A stretch of DNA of 64,000 nucleotides from Nocardia niigatensis NBRC 100131 (lineage in GTDB: Bacteria; Actinomycetota; Actinomycetes; Mycobacteriales; Mycobacteriaceae). The notes below the pieces were generated by a model. The model ran no database searches. It was not told where the DNA came from and saw only the letters and a list, made by a program, of their open reading frames with translations. Made by a program: the position numbers and the translations under genes. The stretch is taken from positions 1-64,000 of the forward strand of contig NZ_BAGC01000008.1 of NCBI RefSeq assembly GCF_000308655.1. The letters run 5' to 3'. Positions 56,656 to 64,000 of the stretch are shown here, one piece after another; position 1 is the first letter of the stretch; the number at the start of each line of letters is the position of its first letter.

Positions 56656-57411
56656 ATGGCACGGGAACTCGGCTGGATCAGGCAATTTCAGGCCCCGAGT
56701 GCGGAATCCGCGCCACCGCTGCTGGTCTTCCCGCACGCCGGTGCGGGCGCCTCGGCCTATCGGGTGTTCGCCAAGACCATGGCCGCCGACTTCGATGTCG
56801 TGGTGTTCCAGTACCCGGGCCGTCAGGACCGGGCCCGCGAGGCCGCCATGGAGACGCTGCCCGAGATCGCGGCCGGCGCCTTCGCCGCCTTCCGGGAATC
56901 CGCGCACGAAACCGGTGTTCCCCTCACCATTTTCGGGCACAGCATGGGCGCGGTCATCGCGTTCGAATTCGCCCGCCTGGCCGAGGCCGCGGGGCTGGGC
57001 GTGCGGCTGCTGGTCGCCTCCTCGGCCGCCGCACCCGCCCGGATCGCCGACCTGCCGGGGCATCCCACCGAGGACGAAGCCCTGCTCGACCACATGTCGG
57101 CGCTCAACGGCACCGGCGCGGAGGTACTGGGCAGCCGCGACGTGCTGCGCATGGCGCTTCCGGTCATGAAGGCCGACTACCGTGCCTTCGACGCCTATTC
57201 GTGCGCGGCCGACATCGCGGTGGACGCGCCGATCCTGGTGCTGGGCGGTGACGAGGACGAATTCGTCGCGCCGCGCGATCTGTACGCGTGGGAAGGCCAC
57301 AGCCGCGGCGGAATTCGCGTCACCCTGTTCACGGGCGGGCACTTCTACCTCGACGACCATGTGCACGGCATCGCCGAACTGCTGGCCGCGGAGAAGAGCG
57401 TCGTCGCATGA
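56656..57411 (+). CDS. nbtA: Type II thioesterase of nocobactin synthesis
   Basis: A 251-residue stand-alone thioesterase that would remove wrong or stalled acyl groups from NRPS/PKS carrier domains. The nucleophile is Ser96 in FGHSMGAV, PHAGAGASAY forms the oxyanion region, an acidic residue lies in GGDEDEFV and the catalytic His in TGGHFYL (near 229). GGAGAG at 56641 precedes ATG 56656. First gene of the nbtA-nbtB-nbtC-nbtD operon, coupled to nbtB by an ATGA overlap, and just right of an iron box. The symbol follows the Nocardia farcinica naming as I recall it. Confidence 0.88.
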   Translation: MARELGWIRQFQAPSAESAPPLLVFPHAGAGASAYRVFAKTMAADFDVVVFQYPGRQDRAREAAMETLPEIAAGAFAAFRESAHETGVPLTIFGHSMGAVIAFEFARLAEAAGLGVRLLVASSAAAPARIADLPGHPTEDEALLDHMSALNGTGAEVLGSRDVLRMALPVMKADYRAFDAYSCAADIAVDAPILVLGGDEDEFVAPRDLYAWEGHSRGGIRVTLFTGGHFYLDDHVHGIAELLAAEKSVVA

Positions 57412-58721
57412 GCGCGCCGGATTCCGGCGATCCCATCGTGATCGTCGGCATGGGTATCGAGGCGCCCGGCGGCATCGACACCCTGCCGGAATTCTGGGCG
57501 GCCCTGGCGGCCGGGCGGGAACTGATCGGTCCCTTTCCCCGTGATCGGGAATGGCCGCTGGCCGAATTGCTGACCTTGGACCGCCACGAGGGCTGGGCCG
57601 CGGTGCCCGACGCCGGCGGATTCCTGACCGGCGCCGCAGATTTCGATCCGCTGTTCTTCGGCATCACCCCGCGCGAGGCGGTGGCCATGGATCCGCAGCA
57701 GCGGGTCGGCCTGCGGGTGGCCTGGCGGGCGCTCGAGCAGGCCGGAATCAATCCCGATGCGGTGGACGGTGATTCGGCCGGGTGCTGGATGGGCGCCTCG
57801 GTCATGGAGTACGGGCCGCGGGCGGCCTCGGTCAACGAGTACAGCGGGTACCGGGCCACCGGCACCGCGCTGGGCGCGGTGGCCGGGCGGATCTCGCACG
57901 GGCTGGGCCTGACCGGGCCGTCGGTCACCGTCGACACCGCGTGCGCCTCCGCGCTCACCGCCGTGCATCAGGCGGCCGCCGCCCTCCGGGCGGGGGAGTG
58001 CGAGTGGGCGCTCGCGGGCGGCGTGTGCGTCATGGGTTCGCCGGGCGCGTTCTACGAGTTCTCCAAGAACAACGCGCTGGCAGCCGACGGGCACTGCCGC
58101 TCCTACTCCGCCGACGCTACCGGCACGCTCTGGGGTGAGGGTGCGGGAGTCGTTGTGCTGGAACGGGAGTCGCGGGCGCGGGCGCTCGGGCATCGGGTGT
58201 ACGGGCGGCTGCTGGGCTCGCGCGTCAACCACAATGGCAAGGGCGCGCCGATCGCGGTGCCGAGCGCGGCGGCGCAGGAGCGCCTCATTCGCGACACCCT
58301 GGCCGCATCCGGTGTCGCCGCCGAACAGGTCGGGCTCATCGAGGGCCACGGCACCGGGACCCCGGTCGGCGACCCGCTCGAATTGACCGCGCTCGCAGCC
58401 ACTTACGGCGTTCCCGGTGGCGTGGCGCGGCTGGGCTCGGTGAAGTCCAACGCCGGCCACGCGCAGGCCGCCTCCGGACTGCTGGGCCTGATCAAGGTGC
58501 TGCTGGCGGGCGTGCACGGGCAGATCCCGCGCACCCTGCACGCCCAGCGCCCGACCGCCGACATCGAGTGGGCCGGCACCACACTGCGGCTCGCCACCGA
58601 ACTCGAATCCTGGGCCGCCGTGGACGGCATGCGGTACGCGGCCGTGTCCTCGTTCGGTGTCGCGGGCACCAACGCCCACGCCCTCGTCGGCCTGCCCGAG
58701 CTGGAGGAAATCGATGTCTAG
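57408..58721 (+). CDS. nbtB: Stand-alone ketosynthase of nocobactin synthesis (MbtC-like)
   Basis: A 437-residue beta-ketoacyl synthase that should add a malonyl-derived unit to the growing siderophore chain. The triad is complete: Cys179 in DTACASA, His314 in EGHGTGTPVGDP and His351 in KSNAGHAQAASG. It is one KS domain with no AT or carrier, which the next gene supplies, as with mycobacterial mbtC/mbtD. It overlaps nbtA at its start and nbtC at its end, so all are translationally coupled. Confidence 0.92.
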   Translation: MSAPDSGDPIVIVGMGIEAPGGIDTLPEFWAALAAGRELIGPFPRDREWPLAELLTLDRHEGWAAVPDAGGFLTGAADFDPLFFGITPREAVAMDPQQRVGLRVAWRALEQAGINPDAVDGDSAGCWMGASVMEYGPRAASVNEYSGYRATGTALGAVAGRISHGLGLTGPSVTVDTACASALTAVHQAAAALRAGECEWALAGGVCVMGSPGAFYEFSKNNALAADGHCRSYSADATGTLWGEGAGVVVLERESRARALGHRVYGRLLGSRVNHNGKGAPIAVPSAAAQERLIRDTLAASGVAAEQVGLIEGHGTGTPVGDPLELTALAATYGVPGGVARLGSVKSNAGHAQAASGLLGLIKVLLAGVHGQIPRTLHAQRPTADIEWAGTTLRLATELESWAAVDGMRYAAVSSFGVAGTNAHALVGLPELEEIDV

Positions 58722-61700
58722 CCACCGGCTGCCCGATGGCAGCATCCCCGTCCTGCTCTCGTCAGACGCCGCCGACGGCGTGCGCGCCGAGGCTGCGGGC
58801 ATCCTGGCCTACCTGGAGCAGCGGCCCACCGTGACCCCGGATCGGGTGTCGGACATGCTGTTCCGCACCCGCACGGCCCGCCGGCACCGGGCGCTGGCCA
58901 TGGTCACCGGGCGCGAGGAACTCCTCGACGCCCTGGGCGCGATCATCGACGGGGTCTCGCATCCCGCCGTGGTGCTGGGTGACGGTCCCGCCACCGTGCG
59001 CCGGATCGGCTTCGTCTTCCCCGGTCAGGGCAGTCAGCGACCCGGCATGGGCACGCTGTACTATGAGCTGTCCCCGGTCTACCGGGCCGCCGTCGACGAG
59101 TGCGCGGCCGTGCACGCCGAGCGCTTCGGCCACGATCAGCCGCTGCACTATCTGCTCGGCACCGCGGGCGCGTACCAGGACACGGTGTGGGAAGTGCAGC
59201 CCGCCTTGATGTTCCACATGGCCGGGCTGGCCGCCATGTGGCAGGCCGCCGGTGTGAGCCCGGCCGCCACCATCGGTCACAGTCAGGGCGAGCTGGCCGC
59301 CGGCGCGGTCTCGCGGGTCATGTCGGTGCGCGACGCCGTGCTGGTCGTCGCCCACCGCGCGCGCCTGGTCGAGCGCCTCTCGCCGCGCGGCTACGCCATG
59401 GCCGTGCTGGCCATGAACCGCGAGGATTGCGAGGCCCTGCTGGCCCGACATTCCGGCTGGGCCGAGTTGTCGGTGGTGAACGCCCCGCACGTCATGGCCA
59501 TCTCCGGTGACCGCGACACCATCGCCGACATGGTCGCGACCGCCACCGAGCGCGGCCACTTCGCCCGCGAGATCGGAGTCGCCTATCCGGCGCACACCTC
59601 GATCGTGGCGGAGCTGCGCGCGGACTTCGAAGGCTTCCTGGGCGGCGAACTGAGCAGAGCGACCTTCACCGAGACCGAGATCCCCTGCTACGGAGCGACT
59701 CTCGGTGCGCGCATCACCGCCGATCTGATCCAGGAACAGTACTGGTACTGGAACCTGCGCAACCGTGTCCGCTTCGATCGCGCCGTGGTCGCCGCCGCCG
59801 TCGACGGCATCGACACCCTCATCGAGGTCGTCGAGCACCCCGTCCTGCAGCTGGCTCTTCAGGAGAATCTCTCCCTGGTCCCGCGCGACCCTTCGCGCGC
59901 TCCCCGCGACTTCAAGGTCCTGGGCACCTCCCTGCGCACCGCGACCTCGCTGCGGGAATTCACCCGCAACCTGGCCGCCGTCGCCGTCGCCGATCTCGCC
60001 TACGACTGGACCGCACTGCGTACCGGCGCGGCCCCGGCCCTCCCACTGCGCGACTTCCCGCATACGGTCATGAACCCCAAGCGCCTGTGGGCCGCCCCCG
60101 GTTATGCCCCGGAGGCGGTGCACCCGCCGGTCCCGGCCGCACCCAAACCCCAACGCCTGGTGGAGAAATGGACGCCCTGGGAGCGCCGCTCCCTCACCGC
60201 GCCCCGCCACCTGGCCTTCGTCGACCCGACCGGGCGCTGCGCCGATCAGCTCTCGGCCCTGCTCGCCGCCGCCGACCGCTACGGCGCGAACGCGACGGTG
60301 CTCACCGCGCCGAAGTCCGCGGAGGACAGAGCTTCCGGTCGCTTCGATGTGAGCGCGGTCCTGGACCTGGCCGAGATGGCCGCCGTCGTCGCCGAGAACG
60401 GCGCACCGGAAGCCGCCGACGGCGTGCTCGGCGAAATCCTTGCCGCCCAAGCGACTTCGGAACTATCGGCGGAGACCTTCGACAGTGTCGTGATCCTGTG
60501 GCCCGCGCTGCCGGAGGCCACCGGCGCGGCGGCTGTCGCCGAGCTGAGCGAATTCTTCGCCGGGCGCGCGTGGTTGCCCGCGCTCGCCGGCGTGCGCCCG
60601 GGCGGCGACTGCTGGCTGGTGACGGTCGGCGGTGAGGTCGTGGTGCCCGAGGACGTGGTGCCGCACCTGTTCCACGGGGCCGTGGCGTCCGGATTCCGGT
60701 GTATCGGTGTGGAGCGGCCCGGCGTGCTGTTCCGGCATCTGGATCTCGCGGCCGATGCCGGAACCGGTGAAGCGAATCGGATTGTGGCGGCGCTGCATAC
60801 GGCCGGTGAGCCGGACGTGGCGCTGCGCGGCGGAAAGGTGTTCGTCAAGCGGCTGGTCGTGGACGAGTCCGCGCCGGGCGCGCCCGCCGATCTCGATCAT
60901 GTGCTGATCGTGGGCGGCACCGGCAAGCTCGGGCTGCTGTTCGCCGAGGACTTCGCGCGGCAGGGCGCGGGACGGATCACGGTGGTGAGCCGGTCCGGCG
61001 AATCCGGCACGGCCGCCGAGGAAGTGGCGCGGCTGCGGATGCTCGGCGCCACCGAGATCGTGGTCGCGGCCTGCGACATCAGCGATGTGGACGCTGTCGC
61101 GATCCTCGCGGCCGGGCTGGAGCAGCGGCCGGTGAGCCTGCTCGTCCACGCCGCCGTCAACTATGTGGACGCCGGCATCGAGGAGATCACCGCCGAGATG
61201 GTGGCCACCGCCGCCGCCTCGAAGGCGCTGGGCCTGGAGGCCGTGCTCGACGCGGTGCCGCTGGCCCCGGCCGGGCGGGTGCTGCTGTGCTCGTCCATGG
61301 CCGCGACACTCGGCGGGCGCGGGCAGATTCTGTACGCCGTCACCAACCGGATGCTGGACATCCTCGCCCGCCGGGTGCGTGCGCGGGGTATCGATTGCTC
61401 CGCGTTGGAGTGGGGCCTGTGGAGTGTCGCGGGACCGCTCGACGCGGCGGGCATGGCACGGGTCGAGGGCGCCGGCGTGTACCCCATGAACCCGGCCGAT
61501 GCCATCGCCGCCGGATTCACCGGGCAGCCGACCGACGCGGTGGTGATCTCCGCGGACTGGGCGTTCCTGCGCGATGTCATGGGCGCCTTCGGGCAGGCCG
61601 CGGTGCTGTCGGAAGTGCCGGAGCCCGAACCGATGACACCGGCGCGCATCGATGATGCGGCACTGGCGGTTCCGAGCGCGAATCGGGCTGTCGCGGAACC

Positions 61701-61986
61701 GGCTCCGGTATCGCCCGTTGTCGCCGAGCGGCCGGTGGCCGCCGCACCGGCCCTCCCGCTGGCGGATCAGGTGCTCGCCGAACTCGAGCGGGTCATGGGC
61801 ATCGGCGCGGGCGACACCATCGACCGCTCCACGCCGCTGGTCGCACTGGGCCTGGATTCGTTGCAGGCCTTGGACTTCCGCAAGCGGGTGCAGGCGTCGC
61901 TGGACCTGGAGCTGCCGGTCGCGGCGATCCTGGGCGGCGCGTCGCTGGACGATGTCGTGCTGCTGATGGCAGAGAACACCAACTAG
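58714..61986 (+). CDS. nbtC: PKS with AT-KR-ACP of nocobactin synthesis (MbtD-like)
   Basis: A 1,090-residue polyketide synthase without its own ketosynthase. Acyltransferase: FVFPGQGSQRPGMG near residue 100 and Ser190 in GHSQGELAAG; the selectivity region reads YPAH, neither the HAFH of malonyl nor exactly the YASH of methylmalonyl types. Ketoreductase: LIVGGTGKLGLLF near 733, Ser in VLLCSSMAA and Tyr874 in LYAVTN. Acyl carrier: Ser1049 in LGLDSLQ. ATG 58714 has GGAGG upstream and overlaps nbtB. Together NbtB and NbtC make one reducing extension module. Confidence 0.92.
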   Translation: MSSHRLPDGSIPVLLSSDAADGVRAEAAGILAYLEQRPTVTPDRVSDMLFRTRTARRHRALAMVTGREELLDALGAIIDGVSHPAVVLGDGPATVRRIGFVFPGQGSQRPGMGTLYYELSPVYRAAVDECAAVHAERFGHDQPLHYLLGTAGAYQDTVWEVQPALMFHMAGLAAMWQAAGVSPAATIGHSQGELAAGAVSRVMSVRDAVLVVAHRARLVERLSPRGYAMAVLAMNREDCEALLARHSGWAELSVVNAPHVMAISGDRDTIADMVATATERGHFAREIGVAYPAHTSIVAELRADFEGFLGGELSRATFTETEIPCYGATLGARITADLIQEQYWYWNLRNRVRFDRAVVAAAVDGIDTLIEVVEHPVLQLALQENLSLVPRDPSRAPRDFKVLGTSLRTATSLREFTRNLAAVAVADLAYDWTALRTGAAPALPLRDFPHTVMNPKRLWAAPGYAPEAVHPPVPAAPKPQRLVEKWTPWERRSLTAPRHLAFVDPTGRCADQLSALLAAADRYGANATVLTAPKSAEDRASGRFDVSAVLDLAEMAAVVAENGAPEAADGVLGEILAAQATSELSAETFDSVVILWPALPEATGAAAVAELSEFFAGRAWLPALAGVRPGGDCWLVTVGGEVVVPEDVVPHLFHGAVASGFRCIGVERPGVLFRHLDLAADAGTGEANRIVAALHTAGEPDVALRGGKVFVKRLVVDESAPGAPADLDHVLIVGGTGKLGLLFAEDFARQGAGRITVVSRSGESGTAAEEVARLRMLGATEIVVAACDISDVDAVAILAAGLEQRPVSLLVHAAVNYVDAGIEEITAEMVATAAASKALGLEAVLDAVPLAPAGRVLLCSSMAATLGGRGQILYAVTNRMLDILARRVRARGIDCSALEWGLWSVAGPLDAAGMARVEGAGVYPMNPADAIAAGFTGQPTDAVVISADWAFLRDVMGAFGQAAVLSEVPEPEPMTPARIDDAALAVPSANRAVAEPAPVSPVVAERPVAAAPALPLADQVLAELERVMGIGAGDTIDRSTPLVALGLDSLQALDFRKRVQASLDLELPVAAILGGASLDDVVLLMAENTN

Positions 61987-62005
61987 GGCTAGGGGCCAGA
62001 TCTTC

Positions 62006-64000
62006 ATGTCAGACACCGATGCCACCGTGACCGTGGCCGGAACCTCCGTCGCCGACCGCCGCCGGGAGCTGCTGCGGCGCAAGCTCGCCGAGCAGGGTCT
62101 TACCGCCGCCACCGCCGCACCGGTGCGCCGCACCCGGGCCGGGGAGCGGCGTCCGCTGTCGGCCGGGCAGCGTCGCATGTGGTTCCTGCAGACCCGTGAC
62201 CCCGAGGACACCACACTGAACATCTGTGTGGCGTACCGGCTCACCGGCGCGCTCGACGAGCAGCGCCTGCGGACCGCGGTGGCGGCGGTGTTCGCGCGGC
62301 ATGACGTGCTGCGCACCACCTTCGGCGTGGACGCGGACGGCGAGCCGTTCCAGGTGTTCACCGACGACATCGCGCTGCCGTGGCAGTCGCACGATCTGAC
62401 CGATCTGGCCGAGTCCGCCCGCCCGGTGCGAGTGGAGGTGCTGGCGCGCCGGGAATTCGGCCGCCCCTTCGACCTGGCCACCGAGCTGCCGTTGCGAATC
62501 ACGCTGGTGCGCAACGGAACCGCGGAGTGGGTGCTGCTGCTGGCCGCCCACCACGGCTGCTGGGACGACGATGCCTGGGGCGTGTTCTTCACCGACCTCA
62601 ACGCCGCCTACAACGGGGCCGGGACCGCCGCCCCGGCCGCGCAGTTCGTCGACCTCGAGGTCCTGGACGCCCCGGCCGAGGACGCCGCCGACCTCGCCTA
62701 CTGGCGGAACACCCTGCGCCCCTTGCCCGAACCCCTCGAACTCCCCGGCTCGGCCGTGGTCGCACCGTCGAAGCGCGCCGACCGCTGCACGATCGCGCTG
62801 CCCGCCGGTCTCCTGGACCGGGTGGACGGCTTCGCCCGCGAGCACGCGGCCAGCCCGTTCATGGTGCTGCTCGCCGGCTACGCCGCCCTGATCCAGCGCT
62901 ACACCGCCGCCGACGATTTCCTGGTCTCCATTCCGGTCACCAACCGGCGCTCGGCCACCGCCGAACAGCTCATCGGCTATTTCGGCAACACGCTGCTGCT
63001 GCGCGAGACCTTCGACCGCGCCGAGACGTTCGCCGGTCTGGTCGCGGCCACCAAGCGCACCTGCCTGGACGCCTTCGCCCATCAGGCCGTCGGCATCGAC
63101 CGCGTGGTGCGCGAGGTGAACCCGGAGCGCGTCGCCGGCCGCGACGGCATGGATCAGCTGGTGCGCCTGGGCTTCAGCGTTCGCAAGAGCGCCGACGGCT
63201 TCGCGCTGGACGGCGTCACCTCGGCCCAGCTCGACGAGCTGGGCGCGCCCACCGCGCAGGTCCCGCTGGTCCTCGCCGTCGTCACCGAGAGCGCGCACGG
63301 CGCGGTGCTCGAGGCCGAATACCAGGTGGACGTGCTGCACCGGGCGCTGGTACAGCGCATGCTGGAACACTACGCGCGGCTGCTGGACCGGGCGCTGAGC
63401 ACGCCCGGCAGCCGGCTCGCCGACCTCGACATGCTGGGCGGGGACGACCGCCTCGCCATCCTGGAACAGTCGCGCGGCGCGGACGTCCCGGCCGACCCGG
63501 CCACCATGGTCGACCTGTTCGAGGCTGGTGTCGCCGCCGGACCCGAGACCCTGGCCCTGGTCTCCGACGATCTCGAACTCACCTACGCGGAGCTGAACCG
63601 ACGCGCGAACCGGCTGGCGCACTGGCTGATTCGCGAGGGCGTCGGCAGCGAGGACATCGTCGCCCTGCGCATGAGCAACTCGGTCGAGTTCATCGTCGCC
63701 GTGTACGGCGTCCTCAAGGCGGGCGCCGCCTACCTGCCCATCGACCCGGCCTACCCGGACGACCGCATCGACTACCTGATCGCCGACGCGGGCCCGCGCC
63801 TGGTGCTGGGCCGCGTCGAACTCGACGCCGCCGAGGAGGCCGCCGCCGGGCTGCCCGACCGCGATCCCACCGACGCCGACCGCGTCCGCCCGCTGCTGCC
63901 GGCGAACCTGGCCTACGTCATCTACACCTCGGGCTCGACCGGCAGGCCCAAGGGCGTCCCGGTCTCGCACGCCGCTATCGCCGAGCACGTGGTCGGCTTC
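62006..64000 (+). CDS. nbtD: NRPS of nocobactin synthesis, 5' part (MbtE-like)
   Basis: The first 665 residues of an NRPS that continues beyond the window. A short basic N-terminus (SVADRRRELLRRKLAEQGL) leads into a condensation domain (LSAGQRRMWFLQ; active site AAHHGCWDDD, HHxxxDD rather than HHxxxDG, with the catalytic second His kept). An adenylation domain begins near 63510 (LTYAELNRRANRLAHWL), with [10 protein letters not shown] near 63928. ATG 62006 is 19 bases after nbtC with AGGGG upstream. By position it matches MbtE, which activates lysine in mycobactin; the specificity residues lie partly outside the window. Confidence 0.88.
   Translation, partial: MSDTDATVTVAGTSVADRRRELLRRKLAEQGLTAATAAPVRRTRAGERRPLSAGQRRMWFLQTRDPEDTTLNICVAYRLTGALDEQRLRTAVAAVFARHDVLRTTFGVDADGEPFQVFTDDIALPWQSHDLTDLAESARPVRVEVLARREFGRPFDLATELPLRITLVRNGTAEWVLLLAAHHGCWDDDAWGVFFTDLNAAYNGAGTAAPAAQFVDLEVLDAPAEDAADLAYWRNTLRPLPEPLELPGSAVVAPSKRADRCTIALPAGLLDRVDGFAREHAASPFMVLLAGYAALIQRYTAADDFLVSIPVTNRRSATAEQLIGYFGNTLLLRETFDRAETFAGLVAATKRTCLDAFAHQAVGIDRVVREVNPERVAGRDGMDQLVRLGFSVRKSADGFALDGVTSAQLDELGAPTAQVPLVLAVVTESAHGAVLEAEYQVDVLHRALVQRMLEHYARLLDRALSTPGSRLADLDMLGGDDRLAILEQSRGADVPADPATMVDLFEAGVAAGPETLALVSDDLELTYAELNRRANRLAHWLIREGVGSEDIVALRMSNSVEFIVAVYGVLKAGAAYLPIDPAYPDDRIDYLIADAGPRLVLGRVELDAAEEAAAGLPDRDPTDADRVRPLLPANLAYVIYTSGSTGRPKGVPVSHAAIAEHVVGF

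Overview
The window is high-GC actinobacterial DNA and most likely comes from a Nocardia chromosome. The reasons are an antigen-85-type mycolyltransferase (so a mycolic-acid envelope), an MTB12-like secreted antigen, an actinobacterial S10 ribosomal operon, and a nocobactin/mycobactin-type siderophore locus in the nbtA-B-C-D order with nbtG and nbtH alongside. The genus is an inference; no 16S gene is present.

Layout. (1) 1-18231: the 3' end of one non-ribosomal peptide synthetase (NRPS) and a complete 4,952-residue NRPS. Both end in a degenerate adenylation-like region, and the second carries about 870 residues after its thioesterase, including a dead epimerase-like domain. (2) 18461-24610: mycolyltransferase, MntH-type metal importer, enoyl-CoA hydratase, a tandem double-TetR regulator, and an aldehyde dehydrogenase homologue lacking the catalytic Cys. 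(3) 24943-28763: a three-gene DrrABC-like ABC exporter and an extended SDR lacking its catalytic Lys. (4) 28825-30379: a broken TnpB. (5) 30420-33487: lycopene-cyclase-like flavoprotein, small membrane protein, hotdog protein, small secreted protein. (6) 33988-39260: the S10 operon rpsJ-rplC-rplD-rplW-rplB-rpsS-rplV-rpsC-rplP-rpmC-rpsQ, ending at a strong hairpin; rplN and the spc genes do not follow. (7) 39512-46332: a zinc-ribbon protein, a TetR relic, a large fusion resembling CreE plus CreD (nitrous-acid pathway), DUF5997 and LysR genes, and an EXLDI-family gene. (8) 46368-51947: MMPL transporter, sulfotransferase, a 69-residue peptide gene with a Gly/Cys-rich end, CPBP protease, RluA-type pseudouridine synthase. 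(9) 52042-64000: DUF4190-like membrane protein, an iron-boxed ABC remnant, MTB12-like protein, then nbtG, nbtH, nbtA, nbtB, nbtC and the start of nbtD.

How it works together. The right end makes part of a salicylate-capped hydroxamate siderophore: NbtG hydroxylates the lysine side chain, NbtH acylates it, NbtB/NbtC provide polyketide extension, NbtD and the NRPSs beyond the window build the peptide, and NbtA is an editing thioesterase. Three sequences close to the mycobacterial IdeR iron box lie at 52903, 54513 and 56540, so the locus should be iron-repressed. The S10 operon is the housekeeping core.

The observations most worth following are the CreE-CreD-like fusion at 40634-44002, the twin degenerate NRPS tails, and the peptide gene at 49845-50054. 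All functional calls come from reading motifs and remembered families; no database search was run.
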